DNA of 64,000 bases from Argentina anserina (lineage: Eukaryota; Streptophyta; Magnoliopsida; Rosales; Rosaceae), in contig NC_065875.1 of assembly GCF_933775445.1 (NCBI RefSeq), forward strand, positions 24,117,555 to 24,181,554, written 5' to 3'. Positions 35,156-48,898 of the stretch are shown here, piece by piece (position 1 is the stretch's first letter; every line of letters starts with the position of its first letter). Position numbers and translations under genes: made by a program. A model generated the notes under the pieces. That model did no database searches, was not told the DNA's origin, and saw only the letters and a program-made list of their open reading frames with translations.

Positions 35156-36967
35156 ACTTTGTATTAGACTACGCGTCGTCACGAGTGCGTAGATATTCGC
35201 AAAATATTTTTTCGTCGCTCGATTAATTTTCTACACCATTTTAAAGTTTACGAATTCTTAAATCGCATTTTCAGAAAATACATTTCCTACATTTTAGATC
35301 TCAGCCCTTGATTTTCATCATTCAATCTCCACCATTAGTTTTTCTTTAAAAGAGGCCCAACCCTAGCAGCAGCCCACACCCAAAACCATTGTTCACTCAT
35401 CTCTCTCTCCTCTATTGCAAAAACAGAGTAACACATCGCCACCTTCTCCAGGTCGAACCACCACCGTCCGTTGTCGCCATGTCTCGAGACCACCACCAAC
35501 GTTACCACCATTCTTTCATCTCTCCGATAGTGCCCACAGACTCGACATACACGCCACTTCCGACGAGTCCGAGTTTTGAAGCTAGAGAACTCCGCGACCT
35601 CGGAGAGCCCCTCTTGGTAAAAACTTTCCCCATTCTTCATGTACTATTCGATTTGCTAGTTTTTAACTAAGATTGGAACCTTGGACTCACTGATTTCTGG
35701 GTTTTGCCTCCGGCATGTTATTCAAACTCTGGCGGCGTCAATCATCGATTCCAAAGGTGAGGTTCATTTTTCTGAGGTAATTTCGGAGCTTGCAGCAGCA
35801 TCATAAAAGGTCTATGAGGTGAGGAGGAGGTCGCAGCAGCTTGGACCGGAGGTGTTGGAGCTCAGAGGCGACAAGATCGACTTCGAATCTTGGTTGAGGT
35901 GTCAATCGAGCTTAAATATCTTTGTTTTTGATGTGGTTGTGTTGGAAATCTTGTTATGATGCTCGTAGTATAGTTGCATGTCGCATTTGGTTGTATGTGG
36001 GCGGTGTTATGGCCGAAGAAACCCGTCGGAGGAGAAAGGGTAATTTCCCTGGTTTTTACCGCAGTGAAATTACCTTTTTACTATTATTGCTTTACCTTAA
36101 CAGTAATAAATTCAAATATTTCATTTTTATTGTTACTGTTTCAGTAATTAAACCTTTTACCTGGGCAGTTTTATTTTTTATGTTTAGGTGAAATAAATGG
36201 TAATTGTTACTAAGGTAATGAATAACCTTTATCAAATAAATTTCAGGTAAACGTTAAACTCGATTCCCGCCCGGTTCAAAATCGAGGAACTCGTAAATGT
36301 AAGAAATTAAATGCCGAAGAATAAAGTAACCTTCATCGATGATATGTTATTCGCGTCTTGAGTCTAAGATTTGAATACACATTAATCAAAACTCACACTC
36401 ACCTTTAGAATAGTCAACCGATCATCCTGAGACCTCAACTCAGGTAGTCAAACTAGTCAAACCGACGTTCAATTACTAAATTGACTAAAAACGTCATAGA
36501 CCTTACTTTCCCCTTTTTCGTTATAGTTTAGCTATGAGACGAGTTTGAGGGACGTGATTCTACTCGGAGCAAGACTTGGGGCGCGGACTTTGGCACTGCT
36601 ATATCAGGTAGGGTGAGCCGCCCGTTAAGGTGAGCCGGTATCTTCCGGGTTAGTGGTTTTCTATATATAAAATGTATGTGTTATACGTCTTTATCGCATG
36701 TTGCATTCATTGACACTTTACTTTGGTCATATTGTCTCGAGACTGACCCTTTTATTTTATGCATGATTATAAGTTGATGATTACGTGTACTGATGTCTAG
36801 CACTGCATGTTTTATTATTATATGGTAAATTCCGCGTCCTGATGTCCGGTGATAGGAGCACTTTGTGCGACGTTCTTAACATTTTTTTACCTCAATTTGT
36901 ACTTTGCTTAGCCCTTATTGTTGTACTATTGAGTCATTAAGTCGTAGTAAGAGTCTTGGGCGGTATT

Positions 36968-38372
36968 TGATGCATTTTTGTGCTTACATGAGTTAAAAAC
37001 ACATAATTGGTCTAGAGTCCTAGTTTGACTAGGAATCCTTGTTAGGTTTTGAAACTAATTATCTCTTACTTATGATTTTATTTTCTTATTTTCAGATTTG
37101 ATTGAAGAGATAATTAAAGAAAAAGAGATGGAGCCAAGTCATACAACAATTAAATATAAGATGATCATTAAAGGCATAAAACATGACATGTTTTAGGGAT
37201 TAAAGTATGACATGTTTTAGGGAACAAAACATGACATGATTTAAGGGATTAAAGCATTGCATTATAATATGAGGAAATATGCAACTACCCTCATTCTTTC
37301 CTCTATATATACATGGCTTCATATCTCAAATAAGAAGACTTCTCATTAGCATTCAAGAGCCAAAACTCTACCAAAACACCACCATAAATTTCTCTCACAA
37401 ATTAGCCAAGCCGTCCACCCCAAAACTATCATCATCTCCACTGAGTTTCACCATTGAAGACACACCTCCAAGGTTCCTACAACGTGTGATTCTCGCAACT
37501 CATCTCCATGGCTTCGTCTATTTGTGTTAATCTACAATTCTTTGTCTATGAAGATTGTAAGTTGTTATTTATGTGGAAGTATTGGTTTTGTATTTGTTTT
37601 AGAATTTTCAGATTGTATTTTATATGTTTTTGAGACTATGCCGAATCTATGTTCTTATAATTATTGAAGTTTGTATTTCTATTGCTGTGTTCTAATAATT
37701 TTTCTCATACTTTTAGATAATTTTCAGATATGTGCATATGAATTTAGTGCTTGGATGCAGTCCCTAAGATTGAGTTTGAGTGCTAAATTCATCAACCATA
37801 TTGACACAAATCGAATCATGCCCTAAGTAGGTTCGGTTTGTGTTGTTTAAAGGTGGTAAAAATTCTGGAAATTTGCATGTGAAACCATGGTGGGTGACGC
37901 CACACATGAAACATGTCTCCAACAAAGATTTGGTGCTTAAATGTAATCTTGTTTGATTTCTACTCTAAGTGTTATTGAATTTGATTACATGCAAATTTAG
38001 ATTAGGCCCTAAGTCAATCCAAATGTTAATTGAAATATTGCATGATTAGATGATCCCCTAAGGCTCTAATTGTATTGGTGTCTAAAAAATATGTAATTGG
38101 TCAAATTAGAATGCATGATAGATTCTAACTTGTAATTATGTGGTGTAATAGTAAATTTGGTTTAAGTTTGTTAAAGAGAAGTCGATCATGTAAATAGTAA
38201 TTTAGGTTTTATTTTAGTAGTTAATAATCAATCTCAAACCCCCCATTATTTGTTATACTAAAAGTTTAGAGTTCCCTTCAATTCTCCGGAAAGAACGATC
38301 TCTGCTTATTCTATACTAACGATGATGTTTTTACAGGGTTTATTATAGACGTTTTAACCAACGATCTATCAT
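36968..38372 (+). mobile_element. Nested insertion inside the Gypsy LTR, possible solo LTR
   Basis: Texture changes abruptly at about 36965. The inserted piece may run from TGATGCATTTTTGTGC (36970) to CCAACGATCTATCA (38358-38371), i.e. TG...CA ends. The 3' portion reads AGAACGATCTCTGCTTATTC ... GGGTTTATTATAGACG, like ends of Tat/Ogre-type Gypsy LTRs. No coding sequence is seen and no exact target duplication found; boundaries are good to perhaps 10 bases. Confidence 0.5.
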
Positions 38373-38660
38373 ACGGGCACCATGATTTTACCCATGGTGA
38401 TTCCGTTGTCATGATGTCCAGCACCGTGTGGCTTAATACTACAGTGATAATTGTGTCCTGATGTCTGGCACCGTAGTACATTATTGGCTCTCGGTTGGCC
38501 CGAAGGCAAACATTAGAGTCGGTCGGGTTGGATATACCTCATCGGCATATTTGATATTTCGATCCGAGTCGCATATTTTACATCTGCATGATTTTACTTT
38601 ACTTGCCCTAAACCTGGTTTGACTTTCGTTACGCGTTTTTACGCTAACAACCTATATATA

Positions 38661-38690
38661 CGATTATATATATATATATATGTATATATA
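38661..38690. repeat. (TA)n microsatellite
   Basis: Alternating TA run within the Gypsy LTR, flanked by CGATTATATATA and TGTATATATA. Confidence 0.8.
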
Positions 38691-39201
38691 AATGGTTTTC
38701 AAACCTAACTAAGGTTGGGTCGTCTCACCCGCATCGGGTTAGTGAGGACGAGTGTTCACCCCTACTTTTCAGGTACTTGGAAGCCGGTTCGCGAGGAGTT
38801 GGACTAGGTGCTAGTGGCGTCGCATCGCTCACGGTTCACTTTCGATACCGATGAGCCAACTTCTGGTGTGACTTCTTATTTACCCGATATATGTTTCTAC
38901 TTAAACAATTGCACGACGCGTACTCTGTCACTTTTATTTCAGTTGTGTAATTGTTTTCTTTTACCTGTATTTATTATGATGACGCAATTTTCTCATGTCA
39001 TACTTGAACTTTCATTTTATTTGCTACATTCCGCTTATTTGTATTTATTCAGTAAATTGAGTTTCCTTTGTTTTTAACCCAAATTTACTATTATTTACTT
39101 ATCCTCATAGCCTTGTAGGATCCCGTATCGATTGGTACTAATTTAGGACTACGGCGATTACTGCTACATTTCGGGACCGAAAATGGTTATGGGGTGTGAC
39201 A

Positions 39202-40092
39202 ATAATTACTTGGTATGAACCTTCAAAGTTATAGTGAATTCAAAGTCTCCCTCTGCTACCTTAGCTGCTATTAGCTCATGACCATTGTTTCTATACACAC
39301 CACCACTTGCAGAAGAAACACATTTTTATGAAGGAAATTAAGGCCAAGATTGAGAGGAACAAAGGAAAAACCCAAAACGGTTTTGGAAGGTTAGGACTTG
39401 GGGACCCAAAATGTGTGATAATTTGATCTTTAACCAACACCCTACCATGTGATAATGTTCTCATCTAAACATGTTTAGTAAGTTTAGTCTGTTTGACTCC
39501 ACCAGGCTACCACACAATCAATCCCTCTAGGCCTCTTGTTTTTTGGGGTCTTGAACTTTAATCAGGTTTTACATCAATTACTTGAAAACTATGGATATGC
39601 TAGCTACAAACACATGTAGAGCATTCCCCTTATGGATGTACAAAGCTTGTAAAACTCTCACGCAATGCAAATGTTTCGTTATTACTTATTGCAAACGTTG
39701 TTACTATTTCAAATTCCAAACTCTTATGATGACAGATTATTCTTTAGGATCAACTTCTACTAATGAGGTGAGAGCAACATCCATTCCAAATTTCCAATTT
39801 CTTATGTGTTAAAAAATTGTAAGAGTTCGCCGAAGCCAAGAATAAAGTGGGCTTGAAAGTCGGACCCTTGCAAATGCGGATTGAAAACCGGGTCGTTAAC
39901 CAGACCCATTACAACATTCGGGCGTGCGGTGGTCCACGTGACCACGTCTGCATTTCCAGATAACATCAAACCTGCCATCACACATAGGCAAAATTACCGT
40001 GAAGCCCTCCCAGGTCACCACTGAGCTTCACACACGACCTTAAAGCCCTAAAAAGTAAAAACAAACCAGAGCTCACTTCACTAACACCACTC
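39202..40092. other. Intergenic between Gypsy LTR and PPR gene
   Basis: No supported gene. The last 200 bases before 40093 form the promoter and 5' UTR of the PPR gene and are notably richer in GC. Confidence 0.4.
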
Positions 40093-43038
40093 ATGGCGTC
40101 ACAGATAGCGATCCTCGCCCGGACCCGGTCCCGGTCCCTCGCCAAAACCCTAAACCCAAGCCCCGCCTTCTTCAAGGCCATCACCACCTCCTCATTCCTC
40201 TCCCAAGGAGAGCCCCAACTCGCCGCCGAGCCGACTCAGCCGCCGTCCGACTCGGTCCCCCTCCCTCCAAACCCTACCTCCTACCCCGAGAACTGGCGCA
40301 CGCCGCCGGTCACCGCCTCGTCGGCGGCTCACTACCTCCTCCCCCTAGGGCTCCGCGACCAGTCCCCGAGCCACCAAATCCACGCCCTCGCGCACGACCT
40401 GGACTCGCCGGGACTGCTCAACGTCTTCGCCGATTGGATGACGTCACAGCGGTGGGTGGAGATGAAGCAGCTGTTCGAGCTCTGGATAAGGTCGATGGAC
40501 AAGAACACCGGCCGGCCGAACAAGCCTGATGTGAGCTCGTATAATCATTACCTCATGGCGAACCTCATGAGCGGCGCCACGGCGGCGGAGATGCTGGATC
40601 TGGTGGCGCATATGGAGGAGCACGGCGTACAGCCTAATACGGCGTCGTATAATCTCGTCCTCAAGGCAATGCTGACCGGCCAGGAGTCCGAAGCCGCCGA
40701 GAAACTGCTTGAACGGTTAGCTGCTCCACCGCTCTGTCGAATTTTCGTTGTGTAAAAAATGTGATGTATTGTGATATTGGATTGGGTGTAATTTAGAGTT
40801 TGTAAGCGTGTTTTGTATTGCTGGTAATGTATCAGGATGTTGCAGACAGGCAAGGTGTCGCCGCCTGACGACGAGTCCTTCAACATTGTGCTGAGCTTGC
40901 TGTTGCAATCGCGCCGACTTGATGCTGCTTTGAAGTATATAGAATTGACTCTCAAGTCTGGTTATACGGTGACTATGACCGTGTTCAAAGATTGCGTACA
41001 GCGATGCGTCAACACCGGGAAGCTAGATACTTTGGTTGCGATAATTGACAAGTGCAAGGTACACTGTTTTTTTTATCATATCTAAGGTATGTGGAGTGAG
41101 GGTTGAAAGTTTTAGTTCGTTTTGCTAATTGTTGTTTGCTTGTGTGATGGTGGCAGTCAATGGATCAGAACAAAGCTCTTTGTCCGCCTTGGAGCTTGTG
41201 CAACTATATTGCGGATGTCGCTTTGCAGGCGGATAATAGCAAGTTAGCAGTTCATGCCTTGCAGTTTATGGCCAAATGGATTGCTAGGGGTGAAGAAGCA
41301 AGGCCTGTTGTTTATCTTTCTGTGGATGAAGGATTGCTTGTGTCGGCACTTGCCACTGCTGGCAGGACATATAGTACTGCTTTGCTGGATGTGTCGTGGG
41401 CAATCTTGATACGCTCATTGCGGAACAAAAAGGTCCCTAATCCTGAATCTTTCGTTGCAAAGATATCTGCCCTTGCATCACTGGGGGAGCTGCAGAGAGC
41501 TTTTCGTACTCTTCATGAATTTGAGACTGTGTATGCTAATTCTGGCAAAGAAGTAGAAGAGGAACTATTTTCGCCATTCACTTCTTTATATCCATTGGTT
41601 GTGGCGTGCTCGAAGAATGGTTTTGAAACTTTGGACACGGTATGCTATTCTTCCAACTGCCACTACCAAGTTTTTAAATTATGTAGATTAATAAATTTTA
41701 GACCATTCTTGGCTTTAATTCTATGTATTCACACCGTATTTGGTTACTTGATAAATATTTGTGATGCCCCTGTACGTCTTATAGCTTTGCATACAGAACT
41801 GCTATCGATTTTATCTCCTTCATTATGGATCAGTGATAAAAGTGTTTGTCAGGCAATACTGTTGAATTAGAAAAAAAAAAGAGAAGGAGAAGGAGAAAGT
41901 GTTTCCTGTCCATTATTCTGTTATACATTGTGGGACTTCAATTTTATGCGAATAATAATTGATCCCATGAAGTTTGTCCAAGAGGAAAAGATATGTGATG
42001 TCTCAGAGGACCTTAATAAAGTATTACACACCGAATTCTTTTATATGTGTGTTTTGGTTGCATCTTTCTAACTTTACCCTTATGTATATTTCTCAGGTGT
42101 ATTTTCAACTGGAGAGTTTGAGCCGTGCAGACCCTCCGTACAAGTCTGTTGCCGCTTTGAATTGTATCGTATTAGGTTGTGCAAATATCTGGGACCTTGA
42201 CCGTGCTTACCAAACTTTCGAGGCAATTAGTTCCACCTTTGGATTGACCCCTGATATTCATTCGTACAATGCTCTTATGCAGGCTTTTGGAAAGCTCAAG
42301 AAGGTATGATTTCAAAGCTTTTATCTCTTCGAGACTTTGCTGACTCACTATGCCTGTCTCTTGTGTTTTAGTAATATGCATGTGAATAGCCTGTTCCCCT
42401 CCCCCAATGCCTAGTGGCATTGGGTTGATATTAAGTATATTGTACTTGAAGATAATTACTATTAGTTGCGGCATATGCTTCGGAAAATGTGTTTAGTTGG
42501 GCTATATTCGTACCCATTTTCTACCTGAGGAACTGAGGCAGAAGCATAATTTTCATTTACAGTCATGCATGTTAGACCTGCTAGCTTCTTGCTAAAATAG
42601 TTTTATGATGTTTGACAGACTTCAGAAGCTGCAAGAGTATTAGAACACTTGGTGAGTTTGGGTGTTAAACCCAATGCAATGTCATATTCGTTACTTGTTG
42701 ATGCTCATCTTATCAACAGAGACCCAAAAGCTGCCCTCTCTGTAGTCAAGGAAATGGTAATTTCATCACTTCTCTAATCCATGTCTTCACAGTTTCTTTT
42801 GTATGTCTTAGTTGCCTCAGCAGAAAAGCTTATGTTCTACATCTTTGGACAGGTAAATTCTGGGTTTGAACCTTCAATAGAAACGCTAACAAAGATCAAG
42901 AGGCGATGTATGCGAGAGATGGACTACGAGAATGATGATCTTGTGCAAGATTTTGCCAAAAGGTTCAACCTTCGAATAGAAGGAGAGGCTCGCAAGAACA
43001 GATTGTTTGAACTTAAATTTAATACTGGATATGCATAA
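40093..43038 (+). CDS. PPR protein, At1g26460-like, 6 exons, 619 aa
   Basis: Exons: 40093-40715, 40836-41058, 41157-41639, 42097-42303, 42619-42756, 42853-43038; GT-AG, phases fit. The N-terminus (MASQIAILARTRSRSLAKTL) is a strongly basic, hydroxylated presequence, mitochondrial in style. Landmarks: NVFADWMTSQRWVEMKQLFELW, KPDVSSYNHYLMANLMSG, VQPNTASYNLVLKAM, PYKSVAALNCIVLGCANIWD and LTPDIHSYNALMQAFGK. Five introns are unusual for PPR genes, which are mostly intronless, and are characteristic of this particular lineage as I recall it (Arabidopsis At1g26460, mitochondrial). The first exon is unusually GC-rich for the window. P-class PPR proteins act on organelle RNA; this lineage has also been seen with mitochondrial ribosomes, which I offer as a possibility only. 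Confidence 0.93.
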
Positions 43039-43959
43039 TAGCATCCAGGTTCACGGAGCGAAGATGCCTCAACAAACCATTTAACATACTTCAAGTGTGC
43101 ACTCGGTCAGTTGTTCACTCTAAATTAGGTCTCGTCCTCAACTGTTTCATGACCGAATGCTAGCTCCTGTAGGTTTTGCGTCGCTGTGATCTGAAAATCT
43201 GACAAAACATGAGATCCAGCTCTCTCAGTGCAACTTCCATCCGTATTTGTATATTACTGTGTGCTGCATTTTGATTCTTGGCAGGATGAATGCTGGGATA
43301 ATAGTTTTGTTTTATGTGCTTTTTTTTAGGGGAACTGAAAGAGCTGTAGATTGTTAAGACGAAAGAAAGATTTTACCGTTGCTAATAATTATCGGATGGG
43401 TTTATCTCATTTTTCTTGGGACTTACTTTTCCTACTATTTTTGTTATTGTTTAGAACGATCTTATATCATTAACCGGTTTGTTGGTTGAAGAACTAGTTT
43501 ATAGAAAAATTAGGGACCTTAATGGGAGAAGGCACGTCCATATATATAGAAAAATCGGCACACTGAAATTGCCCTAGTTGAAGTAATGATCAAGAAATCT
43601 ATGAATCAGAGATGCACATCCCTTCAAAACTTGCTAGTCGATGAAATTGAAAGAGGACATGTTCTTCATTAACTCAATAAGAACAAAAGACAATGCTCCT
43701 CTTACTACAGTAGTGATCAAGCTCTTAGGAGATCACTTGCACAAATAGGCAGAAATAGTACAACAGTCAAAAAGTTCAATGAACAATTCAATTTTGTAAT
43801 CTGTAGATGAAGCTCAACTCCATAGATATTATTTCCTCTTTCCATTCTCTACCGGAGCTTTTATTTCCCCGTCAAATCGGCGATCTTCGAAAGTTGATTC
43901 ACCAATGTCAAACAGCAGCAACTTTTACTTGTGGCACCCTCATCCTATGCTAGACCCTC
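43039..43959. other. Convergent 3' flanks of PPR and TPT genes
   Basis: The two genes end facing each other. The left part is the PPR 3' UTR, the right part the TPT 3' UTR. No additional gene is supported. Confidence 0.5.
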
Positions 43960-46621
43960 TTATGATGTGGAAATTGCAGCAGCCTTCTGAAAGAGAACAT
44001 ATGATGTGTTGTGTGTGAGTTCAATCCAAAGTGGCTACTTCAAATTCAAAGAAAGCTACAGATTGTGATATGCTTACCTTCTTTTGCTCTTCCAAGTTTG
44101 CTTTGATCAGGGAGTAGATGGCAACACCAGCAATCGCTATTGCCGTACCAATGCCAGTTTGTGTAGAGATTCTGTTGCCTGAACCAAATACATGTTTCAT
44201 ACATGAAGAGTTAATCAACCATGGTAAGCAACAGCATGACAGTAAAGATTTAACAAAGAACGATGAGAGCAATTACCAAACACAACAATGGAGAACCCGA
44301 TCACAAAGACACGTTTCAACACATTCCCAACCGCATGCGTTAGTGGTGCAACTCGTTCCAAAGTGTTGGTAGCAAGCTGCAAATGAATCCCAAGAACCAG
44401 TTTATAATGAAAAATAGACACTCAACTGCATAGGCTGAATGCCATACATATTAAACTAATTAAAGTATCAATATCCATGCATGTTTTTACAGTTATATGC
44501 AGCAAGTGTGTCAATGATTTACCTGATTGTAGAGATGATAAAACATTCCAATCCAGAATAAATCAGATAAGAATTTGTAAAGGCCTACTTTGGCAATCGC
44601 ATCCCTAAAGCCATGTTGCATCAGTTGGGGTCCTTCAATCTGACATCAAAACAAAGCATTCCAGCAGTTAGTTTTGAAAATTAATGACATACTCACAAAA
44701 TCTAATTTCTGCGTAAACAAAAGAACTTACAATTAGTGCTGGTGGGATGCAAACCAAGAGAGCAATTATTGAAATGTAGGCGTATACGTTTGTACTGTCC
44801 ATTCCTGTCTGTGATTGTCAAATTGTATTAATGAAAAGAAATAACAAAGAAAACCAAAAAAAAAGATAACTGGGTTGATTAAATTTAGTTGCTCCTGCTT
44901 ACCATGGCTTTTTTGGAATAGATACTTCTGTATGTGAATGCAATGTTTGAAACCATTGCACTACCAAAGCCAAGCCAATTGAAAGAGAGTTCAGTCAGTG
45001 ATGCCATTGACACACCTAATATACAATTTTAACATCAGTCAATGTATGTGAGAGTGATGATGTGAGAATACATGGAAGGATGGAAAAATAAAATAAAAGA
45101 GGAAAGAGTTAGTTACCAATAACAACAGGGGCTAATGAGAGCCACAGGGACAAGGGAATGTGTTGCCCCAAAACAAACTGAGAAGCAGAAGCATTGAAGA
45201 ATGGCTCCAAGGCTGTACGAGGAAGAACACACATCAGTAAAATAACACTCTTTGAGACAGAAACTATCATCATAAAGATTTGCCTCTCGATTCTACTAGT
45301 AATTCAAAAGCATATATATATGATTAAACTAGCAACTGCACTACACTTGATCAACACAAACCAATCTACCAAACTAAAAAAGGACTACTGTAAGGTTCAT
45401 ATACAGACTGAACAATGATACTGACAGCTAGTTAGACGGTGCTAATAGAACTACTGCAAGGTTCATGTACAGACTGAACAATGACACTGTACAACTACTT
45501 GGACGGTACCGACTGCTGAGATATGTCTTTGCATTTCAATCGATCGATCATCAACAGACACATATGAAATAACAATGTCACATTTGTTATAGCATTCATA
45601 CCTTTAATGGTGTGTGTAAAAGACACAGCAACAGCTGCAAAAGAGACATTAGACATGACATGTCCGAGAGCGTGACAGAATGCAACTGGAGTCAGCAGTG
45701 CCAATTGCTCCTTGTCAATCGGCTGGCGATCAATTTACATATTCTTGTTAGTAATAGCCTTATTATGACATCAGAGATTAAAGATAAAAGTCAATTGCAG
45801 GAAAATAAAACTGGTTAAGACTTACTGCACGCTTTGGCAAACCAACAGACCAAGAAACAAGACAATACACCACTCCGACGAGGAGATGTATAACCGAAAC
45901 AAAACTGTATCAGGAAGCAAAAATGAAATCCCACCAATCAATCTTCTGATTAACATTTAACAGTAAAACGAGACTCACTATTGAATCCTTTAGCAAAGGT
46001 GAAGAACTTACTATGGATATGGGAAATAATTGTAGACCTTCTTGTTCAGTATATTGAAGATGACATTCAAGAAGTACCTGAAACAATCAAAAAGCCAAAC
46101 CAATATAAACATCTACCTGCATTGACCTCCTCAAATTAAATAATCACCATCATTTCAAAATTTTAGTAAATAGCAATCTGACTACTTACCACATGAAGAA
46201 GAAGAAGCCGGTGATCAAGAAAGGAAATTTCTCAAGGAACCCCTTTGACCTGCACTCAGAAAATCACAAACTTCTTAGGGTTTATAAGAAAAGTTCACAA
46301 AAGCAACAAAAACCAAGGTAAAGAGCAGAAAAATTCTAACCCCTCAGTAATTTCAATCTCAGCACCATCTGAAGCAGCCTTCACCACCGGAGACTCAACA
46401 GTCCCTCGCCGTCTCAAGTGTTGACTCCAGCCGGAAAATCCCGTTGGCAACGCCGGAACTCGGAGTTTCTCCGGCAAAGGCGAAAAGGCCAAGCTTGGAG
46501 AAGACAGAGACCGAGACTTGAGGGCAACATTGGAAGGTGAAATCCTAGTGGATGATACGTAAAGCAAGGAAATTTGATTAGTCCGGATTGGGGAGCGAAC
46601 TGGGGTGATCATTGAAGCCAT
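43960..46621 (-). CDS. TPT: Chloroplast triose phosphate/phosphate translocator, 12 exons, 412 aa
   Basis: Exons: 46341-46621, 46190-46249, 46012-46077, 45826-45904, 45602-45722, 45117-45212, 44903-45015, 44731-44808, 44523-44639, 44277-44376, 44078-44178, 43960-43986; GT-AG, phases fit. About 90 residues of Ser/Arg-rich plastid transit peptide ([20 protein letters not shown]) precede [20 protein letters not shown]. Other signatures: [61 protein letters not shown] and [20 protein letters not shown], the last containing the conserved Lys-Arg of the substrate site. The protein exports triose phosphates and 3-phosphoglycerate from the stroma in exchange for phosphate across the inner envelope, the main carbon outlet of photosynthesis. 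[10 protein letters not shown] and the [14 protein letters not shown] stretch favour TPT over PPT, GPT or XPT. A 66-bp tandem duplication lies in intron 5. Confidence 0.95.
45384..45515 (+). repeat. 66-bp direct tandem duplication in TPT intron 5
   Basis: ACTACTGTAAGGTTCATATA at 45384 recurs as ACTACTGCAAGGTTCATGTA at 45450, and CAGACTGAACAATGA(T/C)ACTG and TAG/TTGGACGGT follow in both at the same spacing. Two units, moderately diverged. Confidence 0.85.
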
Positions 46622-48898
46622 TTTCAGAGCCCCAACAAAAGTTGTCGACGAATGTGAACAGGGTTGAGTAGCAGAGCAGAAACAGAGGAATTATATTGAA
46701 GCAAATAAGTGAACGGTGTAAACGAGGAGATGGGTTTGTTTTATATCAAAAACATGAACGGAGAAAACAGAGAGCAAAGAGAAAAGAAAAGGCGAATTCT
46801 ATCTGTTTATAGAAAGAAAATTAATCAGATTCCGCAGAAACTTAAATGCTTTGCTTTGAGAGAAGCCAGTAAGTTTTGCAACACAGATTCAGTAAACTCA
46901 ACGAAGTGTTTTTTAAGTATCTGATATCGTAGGGGTTGTGAAAAGGTGGAGTAAAGGTTGACAATAATGGAGAGAGAGAGACTGAGAGAGAGAGTGTTAA
47001 CTAGTGCAGAAGGAGGAGAAGAAGAAGGTGAGAGGGACTGGTGAAGAGTGATAGGTGCATTGGCATGGCTGATGTTTCTTGTTTGTCTTGTAGCTCAAGT
47101 TTAATTTACCCACCAAACTTGAAATGCTCTTTTGTTTCTTCATGGTTGTCTTTGTTGCTGTAGAGGGTTTATGCATATAAAGTTGTTGGACATGAATGCT
47201 TGGTGTTCATGAAGGACTAGATCAACCAGAAACTAAAATACAGTACTCACTTCATTGTTATGTAACAATGGTGTGGGTTTAATAAGCATTAAGCATGCAG
47301 CATCTGGAGTCAAAATAATGTGTGTTCAGAAAAAAGGTGTCCATGGCGTTTGGATATAACAAACCGATATCCCTGATCACATTTTCCTTGATGAAATTAT
47401 ATATAGAAGAAAAATGGCTGGATTTTCTAATTGTGTGTTCTTACTTCTTTTTTACATAGGAAGTTAGGAAAGCCGAAAGTGTCTTACCAAAGTACAATTA
47501 TGAAGAGTTTTTACATCTCATTTTACCTAACAAAAGTTCGTACAGCTCTCCCGTGAGCTAGAAGTGAAGAAAAGTTTTGATATACAAGTGAGGGAAAACC
47601 TCATCTTACTCTTATTTTTGTAGACGAGGATAAAGCTAGCTAATAACAAAGAAGCTAGGTTTAATAACTAGATCTGCATCCAACAAAGAAAAGGGGGTGA
47701 CAAATGACGGGTGATGACCATTGACGAATTGGTAGGAACAAGTACTGCAGCGGCCGCAAAAATATAACGTTGGATTACTAAACTGAGTAACCGTGTGATG
47801 TATGAATCACGAAAGTTAGTTACTTAATTGGGATAGTTAGGTCATCAAGAACATTCTTTTTAGCTCTCTTTTTATATCACCATTATTGTTCCTTTGCAAC
47901 ACATAAGATTTTTCTACGAAAAAAAGGAAAGCCGAAGTGTTAGCCTCCTCCCAACCGGGACTTGACTCTCTCCATGTATGTTTTTATTCAAAACAGGATT
48001 TGAAGTGAGTTCGGACCAAAACAATTTTTAATGATGTGCTTGATTGGTAAGCCGAATTTAATAGAATTTTCAGATGAGAGAAGAAACTGAAATTTATGTT
48101 CCCCAATTTGTACCCCAGATTCAACTCTTTGCTTCTTCAAAATGTTACAGATGGTCATAAAGCCGAAAAATAACATGATCCAAAACGAGTTTACTTCGGA
48201 CCAAAACTATTTTAGAGGTGCCCAATTTGTAAATCAAAGTTTTCCAAATGACAAAAACTATATATTCCCTAATTTGTAATTCACACTCCTTTATTCTTTA
48301 CTCGAATTTTTCATAAGAAGATTTCAAAGTAGTACAAACAATTTTTATGATAATACTAAAGAAAACACGGAGTGAGAATTATAAAAACTAGAAACCGCCC
48401 ACATTTTATAGGAAAGTGAGTAGTTATCTACGTGAAATAGTGGGTGGTTAAAATCTGAAATGATATTTTCAATTAATCAATTTAATTTTTGATAGTAATA
48501 CCCTTGATAGTTTATTTGTCAGCGAAACTAATAAATTGGTATGTTCAGAAATTCACAATTTAATAAAGATTTTGAATATTTGTTTTATAATAGTAAAGAC
48601 AAAAGACACGTATCAACATGAAAGTTGACGGGATTCGAAGCCGGGCGTGACCCGAAAATGCAGCACAAGAGAGAACAAAAAAGAAGGTGTAATCACTTTG
48701 GGCCTTGGCTGGAGCAGCCCAATAACAGGAAGCACATCAACTTGGGAACTGGTTTTTGGATCAAAATTGAAAAGGAAAATGCTTTGGTTTCTGTTTTTCC
48801 AATTCAGCTTTTAACCTAAAGAGAGATTTAACAGCACAAAACCACAGACCCCTTTCTCTGTAAATATATATGAATATAAAAACAAACTGAGAGAAGTA
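46622..48898. other. Divergent intergenic region, TPT / EAF7-like
   Basis: The left end holds the TPT promoter and leader, with a GAGAGAGA microsatellite at 46968-46998. At 48008-48040 and 48195-48225 the phrase TTCGGACCAAAAC(A/T)AT is repeated, with (C/A)CCCAATTTGTA following each, a decayed direct repeat. No gene supported. Confidence 0.5.

Larger units (their letters stand above)
35156..39201 (+). mobile_element. Gypsy 3' LTR, very long, interrupted by another insertion
   Basis: The LTR begins diffusely after the pol end (about 35155) and ends at ...GGGGTGTGACA (39191-39201), a typical CA end. Typical LTR words recur on both sides of the inner insertion: GATGTCTAGCACTG (36791), CCTGATGTCCGGTG (36838), GATGTCCAGCACCG (38414), CTGATGTCTGGCACCG (38459). 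No second LTR is in the window, so this is a fragment. Length without the insertion is about 2.6 kb. Confidence 0.7.

Noticed and set aside
35335..36191. Open frames of about 90-100 codons
   Set aside because: They lie in the Gypsy LTR and show no family motif; composition follows the LTR.
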